Shown: positions 21,900-33,395 of the stretch, piece by piece
How positions within the stretch are numbered: position 1 is the first letter of the stretch
How the letters are laid out: every line of letters begins with the position of its first letter
Assembly (NCBI RefSeq): GCF_019279795.1
Contig: NC_056740.1
Span: 231,448,297 to 231,512,296, forward strand
Origin: Protopterus annectens
Lineage: Eukaryota > Chordata > Ceratodontiformes > Protopteridae
Direction: 5' to 3'
Length of the DNA: 64,000 nucleotides
Translations under genes and position numbers: made by a program
Notes under the pieces: generated by a model
The model's database searches: none
What the model was told of the DNA's origin: nothing
The model's input: the letters and a program-made list of their open reading frames with translations, nothing else

Positions 21900-22790
21900 G
21901 ACCTCACCAGATCCAAACTTAGTGAAAGTTTTAAAACATGAGGAGGAGAAGTCTAAGATAACCTCTGTACCTAGTTTAGCAGAAGCATGTCTGTGTAAAG
22001 TGGGAATGGAAATCAAACCAGTAGTAGATCGAAATCAGGCAATGACTGAATGAATGTGCCAAAAAACAAAAGAAAGACTTTAAGGAGAAGGATCCGATGG
22101 GAAGACAAGAAATGTGAAAAAGGCATAAATATTGTGTTAAGTAGAGAACTTCTGGAACAACCTTATGTTGATCAGAATATGACACGAGTAGTTAAGGAGA
22201 GGTGAATTTAAACCAAAAGGTGAAAGGTTAATATTGGTGACCCAGGATAGTGGACTGTGTGTACACATTGGCTTACAAAGTCCATTGAACATGTGGGAGA
22301 AACAGACAAATGCAGCTTCTATAAAACAGAATTGGAAGCAGTTGCATGTCTTGTTCCTGAGTGTGATACACTAATGGCAGAGGGCCTGTAAAATGAAAGG
22401 CATAATAATGTGGCATGACTGTTGCATTGGGGATTGTGCAAACATTACAGTACTGAAGTAGCCGAGAAGCATTGGAAAAATGAGTCACAAAGCATGTTGG
22501 AGAATGACAGTTTATATCACATGGGGTCACCCATTACAAACAGTTCAGAAAATAGATGCGAGGTAACCAGATATAGTAGTTTATGAAAAGAAGACAAAAG
22601 TAGCATTGATCATTGAAATTGCTACACCCAATGATTACAGTGCTGTATGTACAGAGAGGCACAGAGTCATGGAAAAACTAGGATATGAAGACAGAAACAA
22701 GAACAATGTGGAAGAAGGATACATGGACAATTTCAATAATAGTAGGATCAGTGGGTCTTACAGAAAAAGATTTTACAGTCATATTTAATT
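21900..22790 (+). pseudogene. LINE remnant with restriction-like endonuclease C-terminus
   Basis: In one frame, with a stop in the middle (TAA after the Ala-Arg codons near 22561), the text reads PDIVVYEKKTKVALIIEIAT and then PNDYSAVCTERHRVMEKLGYED. PD followed after 14 residues by Glu is the catalytic pattern of the restriction-like endonuclease at the C-terminus of R2/R4/NeSL-type LINEs. Upstream, AEKHWKNESQ and the preceding block fit the typical H-W-L..KY...E linker. Upstream RT motifs are not readable. The clade is uncertain. Confidence 0.65.
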
Positions 22791-23829
22791 TGGCATTCTA
22801 GGTGCCAAATCGATTGTTTTAGTGTAGTAAAGCTTAATTCTCCGTACATGCCTATGCTTTCAAAGTTGTGCACAAGGACTAGAACAAGTGGCTCTACTGC
22901 CGCGGAACTGATATTATATTGCCATATCAACGTGCAGAGTCAATTTAACCACTATACTCCTGCTTAAGTCACCGCATAAACTCAAGCAAACGTAGCGTTG
23001 AGCATGAGGGTCTGTAACTAGCGATTCCACTGCCGTAGATCTGAAATTAACCTTTGATACTGCCCTACCCTTAATGCATGTGTTTAATGTAACTACTAAA
23101 GTAATGCTTAGTACCTACATAACACCTTTACTATAGTGACTGTATGCCTCCATTTCTCATGTTAATTAATACCAATAGCCAGTACAAAGTATATTTTTGA
23201 ACTGCTTAATGGAATCTGGGTCGGTTCTTATGTCTAGGCTTAAACCTTGTTAGTGACTTGCTTGTAGACTATTGCAGTACTAACTGAGCACATCTGTTTG
23301 ACTATTTGAACTATCCTTGGACTAAGTTACCTCAAAGTGTTCTGACCCTGGAAAAGTTGTTTGTTAATGCATTATTTATTTATTTAAAAAAAAAAAAAAA
23401 AAAGCAAATGCAGCTTTTTTATACCAGCTATTTGTCTGTTTTTTGAAGGGCTTTATTATTCATAGCAGTACCTGATAAATACTGTAATTATTGTATGTTT
23501 TGATAAAAAAATAGAGTTTTGTGATTTTATGCCGAGGTTAAACATGCAACTGTGTCTGTCAAAACTCTGTTTCCTCTCTAGCTCACGTATTGTCTGCCTC
23601 ACTATCCTTTTCTCTCTTTCTACATGTACCAGCCTTGTGTTCCTATATGTCCCTGCAATAGACCACCTGAATGTACCCTGCTGGACGTCTAAGAAAAATA
23701 GTCCTAAATTAAGAAGTAACCTACCAGCTCCCAGAAAGACCTTACCTTGATAAAAGACAGTGAAAGTATGTGTTGTTATAGCTTCTATAAAAAATCTAAT
23801 AATAATAATGTTTTATAGATACTGCTAGG
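22791..23829. other. non-coding, no gene seen
   Basis: AT-rich sequence with an 18-base poly-A run near 23386-23403, which could be a worn retroelement tail, and (TAA)n near 23800. No supported frame. Confidence 0.6.
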
Positions 23830-23982
23830 TAAGGCAAGCTTCCCAGTCAGGTTAGCCAGCAGCCAACCCCCCCACCCCATTTAGCTTTCTAAATGACCCT
23901 TACTTCTGTCTTGCTAGCCTCTCAACTTTCTTCCATATTCTCTTACCTTCAGACTTACCTGCAGAATTTCACACTTCACTGA

Positions 23983-24579
23983 TTGTCATCCTCGACCGTC
24001 TACTCTCTTGTCTCTACCCACTCCGTTAGCCCTGCGGGCTCCCTCCTCTCTACTACCCTGCCCCCATTTCCCACCCGCCCCCAGTACTCCTACATTTATT
24101 CCTCCAAAAGCCACACCCCCATTACATCTACTCCAATCAAGCAGATCACACCATTCCCATTCCCAACCCCCATTATCTTAACACACCCACTGTTACTTAA
24201 CCACTCATCCCTCCTTCTTACATCACCCCACCTACTTACATATCTGGTAACCTGCTTTCAAAACTCTACCTCCTATTCTTCTCCCACTTCTCAAACCAAT
24301 ACAATGTCTACATCGACCATCCCATATCATTTACAAATATTAATCCTGGTCTTACTCTTACCTTCTCTAACCACTGCCTATCTCTTAACCTCCTATGAAC
24401 AACCTCTATACTCTACCCTTCCCTTCCCCTCCAAACACACTTCAACACCACCATTAGCTATCTCTCCAACCTTCCTAAACTTCATATCCAAGCCCAGCTA
24501 CCTACTAGCCAAATATCACCAAGTAGCACACATTAAGTATACCAACCTAAGTAATCGAAAACTATTTGACTTATTGTAA
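23983..24579 (+). other. 198-codon open frame in LINE 5' region, possible ORF1
   Basis: Ser/Thr/Pro/Leu-rich translation driven by the C-rich, G-poor strand. It sits upstream of the endonuclease, where LINE ORF1 would be, but I recognise no zinc knuckle, coiled coil or RRM. The low G content makes stops rare, so openness is weak evidence. Treat it as unproven. Confidence 0.3.
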
Positions 24580-24599
24580 ACCCCTCCACCCTAAACACA

Positions 24600-27050
24600 T
24601 AACACTCCTCCACTCCTTGCTAGACGGAGACATTCATCCTAACCCTGGCCCAATCCCCATACCCTTATCACTGCAAACAGCAAGCCAAATATAACTAGTA
24701 CCCTAGGACCTACCAAACCCTCTAACTCACTCTCAATAGCCCATCTCAATATACGCATCATTTGCAATAAAATTTCTGAACTTCACACCCTCCTAGATAT
24801 CCACCTATTTGACATCCTATGTTTATCAGAAACTTGGCTAAAACCAACTGTTAAGGACATTGAAGTCACCCCACCTGGTTATAATATCATTAGATTAGAC
24901 CACACAGCCAAAAAGGGAGGGAGGGGTAGCAATCCTGTATAAAACAGAGCTACAAGTTAACACTGTAAATCTTAGTCCATCTTTAGACAATAATGCTGAA
25001 ATACTTATCTCAAAATTTCAGGTCAGCACTCATAAAGCCATATATATTATTTGTATACATCTTCCTCCAGGAAATAACATCAGTACACTCGAGAATATCC
25101 TTAACTGACTTTCTATTAATCTCCCACAAGAAATCATAGTCCTAGGAGACTTTAATATCGACTGGAAGTCCTGTATTAATGCCCACCCCACCACACATAT
25201 TAACCTTTATGGCTTCTCACAAACCATTAACTCCCCTACCAGAACCAGTAGACCCAACAACAAAGAAAGTACCTTGGACTGGTTACTTACTAATAGTCCT
25301 CATCAGACTTACAAAGTAGGAACACTCCCAGATGATCTAAGTGACCATTCACTAACTTGTATCATCTGACATAAAACCAACCTAACCTTCTGTAACACTT
25401 TCAGAACAGTGCGCACCAAAAAGCAATTTAACCCAGAACTTTTCCAAACAGAACTCAATCAATGTAATTGGAAACCGCTAAAAACTCTGCCACTCAATGA
25501 AGCAGTAGAATACTTCAACTCCACATTCTTAGTCATCCTGGACCAACACGACCCAGTACGCTCTGTCAGAAATAAAGCTAAACCAGCCCCTTGGCTCTCT
25601 AACGATACTAGGCAAAAAAATCCTTCTCAGAAACAAATCCTGGGCAAAATGGCATACTACTAAGAATCCTATAGATAAACAAACCTTTAGGCAACATAGA
25701 AATAATACAAAAAAGCCATCCTATTAGATAAAAATATTTTTTACCTCCAGTTACAGCAATCCAATCACAAGTGACCACAAAAGTACTGGACTAACAAACT
25801 TCTTTACTCATGTCAATGTTTCACTCCCAACCCACTAGGCTCTAACCCTGAGAATCCCACACATACTGCTAATGCTTTTAATTCTTTCTTCACAAACGCC
25901 AACCAAACTCTAGCTAGCCATCTATCTCCTGATACGTCTAAGCTGCCTACTTCTACTACAAACCCACCCCCATCATTTCATTTACAACCAGTGGCTACTT
26001 CCTTTATTTGCTCCCTTCTCCAAAAATTAAGACCTACCACCCCTTCAGCTGACCAACTCCCAGCAGAATTCCTGCAAAAAGGAGCTAAAGCCATTGCCTA
26101 TCCCATCTCCATTCTCATCAGTAGAACCATTAGTGAAGGAACTATCCCATCTGTCTGGAAATGTTCTCATATCATCCCACTACATAAAGGGGGGAACTCC
26201 AATGACTTCTCTAACTTCCGTCCTATACCTCTGCTATCTCCTCTTGCAAAAATAATGGAAAAGTGCATCCATAAGCAACTACTTAACCACCTTCTGCATA
26301 ACAACTTACTTGCCAACTGTCAACATGGATTTAGACCTTTCCACAGTACCACCACTGCCCTGCTATCCTTCACAGACTGTATCAACAAAAATCGTAACAG
26401 AAATATTCTTTCCTCTGCAGTCTTCATTGATTTATCTATAGCTTTTGACATGGTCAGTCACCAACTCCTTTTACACATACTGAAATCCCTTTCACTCAGT
26501 CTTCTAGCCATGATTTGGTTCAAATCTTACCTAGAAAACCAGCAATAGGCAGTACTCTGGCAAAATAAACTATCTAATCACCTTCCCATTTCCCTTGACG
26601 TTCCACAGGGCTCCATATTAGGCCCACTTCTATTTTCCATTTATATTAATGACCTTCAATCAGCTATTCCACACACTAACTGCATTCAATATGCAGATGA
26701 CTCTACTATAATCTGTTCAGCCACTTCTCAAACTGAACTTCAGTCTCTTACCCAAAAATCTTTCAATACTGTAGAGCAATGGTTCTCAAACCGCTGTCTC
26801 CTCCTAACCCCCCCAAAAAACTAAATTGTTGCTCTTCACACCAACCCGAAAGTCCACCCCTATACAATTCACACTCACATCCAGTAATGGTACTCTTATT
26901 TCTCCTGACCTGACCACTAAACTCTTAGGAATAACAATAGACAACAACCTCAACTTTGATACTCATATTAAAAGCACAATAAAAACAGTTAACAAAAAAA
27001 CTTGGATCCCTTTACAGAATCAAACCCTTACTTTCACCAGCAGCTAGGAC
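24600..27050 (+). pseudogene. LINE ORF2: endonuclease and reverse transcriptase, broken
   Basis: The frame begins with LDGDIHPNPGP at 24620-24652, then SLSIAHLNIRI (endonuclease motif with the LN residue pair), SETWLKP (Glu), GDFNIDW (25150) and SDHSLTC (25340), which together outline an APE-type endonuclease. RT: 25991-26548 open with FRPIPLLSPLAKIMEK, QHGFRPFHSTTTALL, FIDLSIAFDMVSH (first Asp). After a TAG near 26546 come VPQGSILGPLLFSIYINDL and QYADDSTII (active-site ADD). Several frameshifts and stops make it inactive. Confidence 0.85.
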
Positions 27051-27731
27051 CGTCATAGCCAGAACTTTCTTAATCTCCACTCTACTCTATGCTTCACCTA
27101 TATACACTAATCTTTCTAAAAACAACCTCAACAAACTGGCAACATCCTATAATAATATTGCTAGATTTGCTACAGGCTCTCCTTTCAGAACTCATCACTG
27201 TCTTAACCTAAAACAACTTGACTGGCTAGAATTTCTTAACCTGCTCCAATTTCACCAGCTTGCTATAACCCAAGACCCTGTATCAACCCACCAACACTCC
27301 AATACTTTCTAGCCTCATTACACCTTACAATAACCTGAAGAACCTACGCTCCTCAAACTGCTGATCAATACTTCCAAATCCAACAACTCTGCAGGTGACT
27401 CCCTATTCTCCAACACAATTGGAAAACTATGGAATCAACTACCCACTGATCTCACAACTCTGACTTCTCTCTCACTCTAAAAGGAATTTAAAACTATTTC
27501 TCAATACACACTGGCTATGCTCCTGTACTAACCCTGACTAACTTTTTTTCGTTTACAGTAATCACCACTCTGCATCTCTTTAATCTTAACCTTAAAGATG
27601 TTATTGCAAATAAAAATTATGTATATATGAATATTGTACCATCTCTTATACAGTTCTCATGTTATGCTCACTATGAGTATTGTATTTTGTACAAAAAAAA
27701 TAACACTAATGATTTGATGAAACAATAGCTG

Positions 27732-27914
27732 ATGTTCATCGTGCATTACAGCTGCAGTAATCACGTATGGGTTTTCAGCCGGCAGGCGGTCCCTCGGTCG
27801 GCCGAATTCCAAAGTCTTGGTCCGGCGTCAGTTGTTGTCGCGTACTCTTCTGACGTCAGGAAGGCTAGAGTATAAAAGACACAGCCGACGCCATCTTCTT
27901 CAGTCTTTTTTGCC
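27732..27914 (+). repeat. DIRS-4 left ITR
   Basis: Inverted match to 33039-33223 with very few differences over about 180 bases. Confidence 0.92.
27851..27878 (+). promoter_or_regulatory. CRE palindrome plus TATA box in the left ITR
   Basis: TGACGTCA at 27851-27858 and TATAAAAG at 27871-27878, 12 bases apart. The same pair occurs in DIRS-5 (34185-34192, 34205-34212) and, inverted, in the right ITRs. It is a likely RNA polymerase II promoter of the element, with transcription starting about 25-30 bases downstream near CTTCTTCAGTC. Function is inferred from motif and position. Confidence 0.6.
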
Positions 27915-28044
27915 GCGCGGTGCCCGAAGCAGAAGCAGTTCGCAAGTGCCGGTCGGCCAGCTCCTGAATTACGAAAAAATTTGGAACCGAAGTCTTCATT
28001 AAACCTAAGTACCCCGTTGGGGAATCTTTTCTTGCCTCAGACCG

Positions 28045-29816
28045 ATGTCAGAAAAAGTTAATTGTATTTCTTGTGGGAAGCAAATACCGCATAAGGATTT
28101 CCATTCCCTTTGCATACCTTGTTTGGGCCCAGACCACGACGTCTCGGGCTGCCGCTTTTGTGCTACCTTCAATAAACGCACTATCAAGCGTCGGGCGGAG
28201 TTCGCCCAGCACTATTTTGGTAAAGCGTTTAATTATAAAATGTCGTCGGATACTCCGACTACCGCTATGTCTAGAAAACGCAAAGAAAAGGACAGTCAGT
28301 CGAGAACCGCGGTCTCCACCGACACCACGCCGAAACAAGCTCCACGTGGTCCGGTTCTCAGTGAGACGCCTTTGCAGTCCCTGACTACCGACACTCCTCG
28401 GCGGGGTCTTCTGTACCTGAGACCGCTGGTTCTTCGCCCTATCCCAGACTACAACCAAGCCCCTGCTCATGCCGAGCCTACCAATGTGGATAGATCTACA
28501 TCCACCCATGGTGTATTTAGGCCTTCATCATCTTTCTCTATCAAGGCCTTCACTAAAGCCAAATCAGCCAAGCAACTTACTAGGCCTGCTACACAAGGCC
28601 CAAGACCTGGGCCCACGCCTAAGAAGCACATGCTCAAAATGGCTGAAGACCTTATCACTCTTATCAGAGGCTCCCAGGCCCCTCCGGACAAGAGACCCAG
28701 AGTAGAGGAGGATTCTCCTACTTCTGACCAAGAATCCATTTTATCAGAACATTCTGATGCTGAAGAACACTCTTATTCACCTTTCGAGGATTCGGATGCA
28801 GAGCAGTCTATTCCTTCTGTATCCCCCCCTGAGGATTTTTCCTTTGGGGAAACCTTACACTCTTTGAGAGAGCACTTCCACTGGGAAGGCCAAGACTTTT
28901 CAGACTCCAAGAAAAGGCTTAGGGAATTTCTCTGGTTACCTCAGCATAGGCCTTTGGCTATTCCTCCTGTTTTGGAGGTATTGGATGATGTCTACTCGGA
29001 GGCCTGCCTTAATCCTGATTCTCTGCCTCCTGCACCAGTTAAGCCGGATAGGTATTACAGAGTACCTAATTCTCATCAGTTCCTTTACAAAGGCCATAAT
29101 GCAGACCCTGAAACTATTTCTCAAGGCCCTAAAGGAATTAAGGCCTCCACGGCCAAGAATCCACTTCCTGCGGAAAGGGAATCTAGATCTCTAGAAAGGT
29201 GTGGGGTAAGAAGGTTTACACCTCGGCCACCCTAGCCATGAGGGCCTTAAACTGCCAGTTTCATATGATTAAATATCAACAATTTCTGTTATCACAATTA
29301 AAGACCAAAATGTCACAGCCTGAACAACCAGATTTAAAAGAGTTGCAGGATATGATGCATAGTGCTGAACAAGTGGGTAAACACACCTTACAATGTGGTT
29401 ATGATGCCCTAGAGGCCTCCAGCAGATCGGCCGCTACCGGATCAGTCATTCGCAGACATGCATGGCTAAGGGAACAAAATCTACCAGACCAGGTGAAAGC
29501 AAAAATTCTGGATGCACCTTTACATAAGGATGTTCTTTTCGGTGCTAATGCTGAGGATATATTACGTAAAATGGAAGAAAAAGCAAAATCTATGCAAACT
29601 GTCAAAGCTTTCTTACAGGTTCAGCCACCAAGGTTCAGCAGGAATTGGCCTTCAAAAAACTGGTCCTTTCCAACCACTGACAAGACCCAAAGAGGCAGAT
29701 ACAGACGCGGAAGGGGCAGAGGACAACCCCAAGGGTCCTACAGAGGCAGACAATGGCAATCACCAACACCAAGAGGTGGTGACAGTGCACAGCAGTACAG
29801 AAAGCAGACTCAATGA
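28045..29816 (+). pseudogene. DIRS-4 gag-like protein, one frameshift
   Basis: ATG at 28045. The N-terminal zinc-binding-like module has Cys7, Cys10, His20, Cys23, Cys26, His31, Cys36 and Cys39 (C-x2-C...H-x2-C-x2-C-x4-H-x4-C-x2-C). An acidic Ser/Pro-rich middle follows (residues about 90-270). Next comes the conserved core with DRYYRVPNSHQFLYKG, KKVYTSATLAMRALNCQF and SRSAATGSVIRRHAWL, then a Gly/Arg-rich tail (GRYRRGRGRGQ). One extra T near 29203 shifts the frame; the rest is open. Total length about 590 codons. A capsid/nucleic-acid-binding role is inferred. Confidence 0.85.
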
Positions 29817-29829
29817 CTCCCTCATTTCC

Positions 29830-31713
29830 ATGCCAAGCAAAATTCAACTGGCAGCACCTTTGGGAGGAAAACTGGCACTATTTGCAAACAATTGGCATAT
29901 TGTCACAACAGACAAATGGATTCTGGACATAATAAACAGAGGCTACAAATTCCATTTTCACACTCTTCCAAAAATGAGAGGCATGCCAAACCTACCACAA
30001 AATCAAAGGGTAGAGGCACAACTACAAATTGCAAAACTCCTAAACATGAGGGCTATACAAAAGGTACCTACGCACCAACAAGCACAAGGTTTTTATTCAA
30101 GGCTTTTTCTGGTGCCAAGAAAAGGAAGCGACTGGAGACCCATTCTGGACTTATCCATTCTAAACACATTTCTTCTGCCAAAATTCAAGATGCTCACATT
30201 ACAGCAACTCCTTCCCATGCTGGGCAAGGGGTTTTGGCTGGTAACATTGGACCTCAAGGAGGCATACCTGCATGTCCCAATCAGACAAAGTTGCAGAAGA
30301 TACCTCAGATTTCTTGCAGGTTCAAACCACTATCAATTCTCTGCATTGCCCTTTGGCTTATCTACTGCCCAGAGTATTTACCAAGTGCCTGGCATCAGTG
30401 ATTGCATACTGCAGACTTCAGGGGATACAAATTTACCCTTATCTGGACGACTGCCTGATCCAAGCGGACAGCAAACACGTACTTCTGAAACACCTGGCAT
30501 ATGTGACACGCTTACTGCTTTCTCTGGGATACACCATCAACAAGGAGAAATCAAAGCTAACACCCTCTCAGAAAATAACCTTCCTGGGTGCCAACTTGGA
30601 CACAAACACCCAGATGGCTTACCTTACAACAGAAAAACAAGGGCAACTATCTCATTACTTCAAAATGCTTGCAAAAAGTACCAGGCTTACTGCAAGGAAA
30701 ATCCTGCAGGCTCTGGGATTCATGGCATCTTGCATTCTTCTAATCCCATGCGCAAAGCTGCACATGAGGAAACTTCAATGGTACCTAAAAAATCTATGGT
30801 CTCAACACAGTCACAGCTTGGAAGTGGAGATTCCAATAATTCCCTGTCTTCAAAAGGAATTCATATGGTGGGCCCAAGCATGCCAAGTAAACACAGGCCT
30901 CCCATTCTGCAAGCCTCAAGCTACACAAGTCATAACCACAGACGCTTCAGATTACGCCTGGGGAGCACACATGAAGGACAGGTGCATTCAGGGCAGATGG
31001 CCCCAAACAGAAAAGCACCTTCACATCAATCAAAAGAAATGCTGGCAGTAATAAATGCAATCTCAGCGTTCAGAGAATTCCTGCATCCAGGACAACTGCT
31101 CATAAGAACAGACAACACCACAGTAATGTGGTACATAAACAAACAAGGAGGAACTCATTCATACCCCTTGTGCAGACTAACCATGACTCTTTGGAACCTA
31201 GCTCTGGAAAGACAAATGGAACTTCAGGCTCAGTACCTGCCAGGAATGGAAAACACACTGGCAGACACTCTGAGCAGGCATATGACAGACCCTCACGAAT
31301 GGAAGCTACATCCACACGTATTCACAGAGATTGTTCAAGCGTGGGGAAGGCCAGACATAGACCTTTTTGCCTCCCACAAAAATCAATTAAAAAGGTTTTG
31401 CTCAAGGACCTTCCACCCAAAGGCCTGGAAAGTGGACGCTCTTTCATTCACATGGACAACTCGGTCAGTTTATGCATTCCCACCACTACCTCTACTGCCC
31501 AAGGTACTTTTGAAAGTAAGAACAGACAAGCCGAGGATGATACTGATTGCTCCAGACTGGCCGAGACAACACTGGTATCCACTCTTGAGGAGCCTAACAC
31601 ACACTCCTCCGTGGCCCCTGCCTCTAACACCTCTACTGCTGACGCAGAACAATTTCAAAACCCTTCACAGTCAGCTGAAAACTCTCAGCCTAGCTGCATG
31701 GAAAATTCCTTAA
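29830..31713 (+). pseudogene. DIRS-4 RT / RNase H / methyltransferase-like polyprotein
   Basis: ATG at 29830 lies 14 bases after the gag stop. RT: FYSRLFLVPRKGSDWRPILD, LVTLDLKEAYLHV, FSALPFGLST, then a 2-base loss at the TAPR codons (30367) moves to the next frame with YPYLDDCLIQ. RNase H: TTDASDYAWG. A 1-base loss in the NQKEM codons near 31032 returns to the first frame with KEMLAVINAI, RTDNTTVMWYINKQGG and ADTLSR. Then DPHEWKL, GRPDIDLFAS, YAFPPLPLLPKVL and LIAPDWPRQHWYP form the segment described in DIRS as methyltransferase-like. It stops at 31713, overlapping the YR start. Confidence 0.9.
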
Positions 31714-32748
31714 CATCACATCAGACACTACTCTCCAAAGAAGTGCAGGATGTCATTTTGGAGGCCAGAAGACCATCTACTAGAAAAGCTTACTCCATAA
31801 AATGGAAGCGGTTTTGCTGTTGGAATGAAGAACGAGGGCAGGACCCTAGAAAATTAAACCTACCTCAGATTTTACAGTACCTAGCTGAACTTTTGAGCAA
31901 TGGACTTTCATTTTCCTCAATCAAAATACATGCCTCAGCAATCTCTGCAGAATTCAACATGGATCCTCCTTTATTCTCACACCCACTCCTACGACGGTTC
32001 CTCAGAGGGGCTAAGAACATAAGACCTCCAAGGAAACAACCAGTGCCAGCTTGGGACCTTAACTATGTACTGGAAAAATTGACATTGCCTCCCTTTGAAC
32101 CAGCTGCTTCAACAGAATTACAATATTTGTCCTGGAAAACAGCTTTTCTCCTGGCCATCACTTCAGCTCGTAGGGTATCTGAGTTACAGGCCCTCATGGC
32201 GGTGCAGCCATTCCTCATATTCCATCAGGACAGGGTGTCCTGCACCAACCCTTCCTTTATGCCTAAAGTGGTATCTAGGGTAGCCTTAAACCAGGCCATA
32301 CACCTTCCTACCTTCTACCCTAACCCTCAAAACAAAGGGGAAAGGCTGCTTCACTCTTTAGACATCCATAGGCAGCTACGTTATTACTTGGACAGAACCA
32401 AATCCTTCAGAAAATCAGATCAACTCCTAGTTTCCTATGCTGTGGGGGGTCAAGGGAAACCTGTAACTAAACAGACCATTTCCAAGTGGATTGGTCACTG
32501 CATACTTTTGTTACTCCTATCATGGAAAGCTTGTCCCTACTGGTATCAGATCCCACTCCACTAGGGCCACAGCCACCTCTACAGCCTTCCTCAGAGGAGT
32601 GCCTACTAAAGATATCTTGGAGGCAGCCACTTGGAGTTCTGTACATACCTTCACAAAGCACTACCATCTGCCTTTGTACTCCAGAACAAGAGCAGGCTTT
32701 GCTACTGCAGTTTTGCAGGGCATTCTAGCTCAACCCAGTTCCGTATAG
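31698..32748 (+). pseudogene. DIRS-4 tyrosine recombinase, one frameshift
   Basis: A candidate ATG lies at 31698 in the -1 frame relative to the upstream ORF; the same frame is open back to 31128. It carries ARRPSTRKAYSIKWKRF, TSARRVSELQAL (catalytic Arg), LLHSLDIHRQLRYYLDRT. A frameshift near 32500 is followed by HSTRATATSTAF (H-x-x-R) and WSSVHTFTKHYHLP (Tyr), ending AQPSSV. An Arg codon is missing in RVSCTNPSF, where other copies read RVALRTNPSF, an in-frame loss. Confidence 0.9.
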
Positions 32749-32781
32749 TACCTACCACCCTATGCATAGCTTTGGGATTCT

Positions 32782-32880
32782 ACCCATATGTGATTACTGC
32801 AGCTGTAATGCACGATGAACATAGTACAGTTTTGTACCTACCATAAATGTAGATGTTCGAGGGCTATTACAGCTGCAGTA
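32782..32880. repeat. DIRS-4 internal complementary region
   Basis: TGTAATGCACGATGAACAT complements the left tip and the AGTACAGTTTTGTACC...GATGTTCGAGG stretch complements the right tip, joined at CAT|AGTAC. Confidence 0.9.
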
Positions 32881-33038
32881 CAGGTTTCCCACCCTCCTTC
32901 CCCTCTCGGTAAGACCTTGGGGTTTGAATAACTATTCATACCTGCTGACTGGGTTATCCTGCTATGTTTTATTTGCTTACTTTTGTGTATTAGACAAATT
33001 TATGTATTGCCTTCCTTTTGGGGGCACCTGACATCTGG

Positions 33039-33251
33039 GGCAAGAAAGACTGAAGAAGATGGCGTCGGCTGTGTCTTTTATACTCTAGCCTTCCTGACGT
33101 CAGAAGAGTACGCGACAACAACCGACGCCGGACCAAGACTTTGGAATTCGGCCGACCGAGGGACCGCCTGCCGGCTGAAAACCCATATGTGATTACTGCA
33201 GCTGTAATAGCCCTCGAACATCTACATTTATGGTAGGTACAAAACTGTACT
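33039..33251 (-). repeat. DIRS-4 right ITR
   Basis: Inverted copy of the left ITR plus a right-specific tail (CTCGAACATCTACATTTATG to GTACT). It contains the CRE (33095-33102) and TATA (33075-33082) facing inward, that is toward the left. Confidence 0.9.
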
Positions 33252-33395
33252 TTTTGTTTAGTTAGATCTGTTTTGACTTTTATATTAATTCTGTATGTTT
33301 CTTGGAGCTTTTCTCCCCGGGCCTCTACTGAAAATGGACATGTATCCAGCTAGACTAGCCCGGTCAACAAATGTAAAATAAAAATAAAAAAAATA
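33252..33395 (+). mobile_element. 3' tail of the split LINE
   Basis: Continues the LINE after DIRS-4 and ends in (AAATAAAA)n, the usual 3' tail of such LINEs. The link to the 5' part rests on order, orientation and the clean DIRS-4 ends. Confidence 0.65.

Larger units (their letters stand above)
27732..33251 (+). mobile_element. DIRS-4 (family B), inserted in the LINE 3' region
   Basis: Left tip ATGTTCATCG (27732), right tip GTACAAAACTGTACT (33251). Flanks are ATAGCTG and TTTTGTTT with no duplication. ITRs (27732-27914, 33039-33251), an ICR (32782-32880), gag, RT/RNase H and YR are all present. Only about four frame lesions were seen (one in gag, two in RT/RNase H, one in YR). It is the most complete family-B copy here. 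Confidence 0.93.
23830..33395 (+). mobile_element. CR1/L2-like LINE, split by DIRS-4
   Basis: C-rich + strand from about 23860 to 27500 encodes an apurinic-type endonuclease and a reverse transcriptase. The 3' end is cut by DIRS-4 at 27731/27732 and resumes at 33252 with TTTTGTTTAG, a GGAGCTTTTCTCCCCGGGCC segment and an (AATAAAA)n tail ending about 33395. The 5' boundary is a guess from where the C-rich bias begins. RT features (ISEGTIPSVWK, HSTTTALL, PQGSILGPLLF, QYADDSTI) place it among CR1/L2/Rex1-type LINEs without further resolution. Confidence 0.8.
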
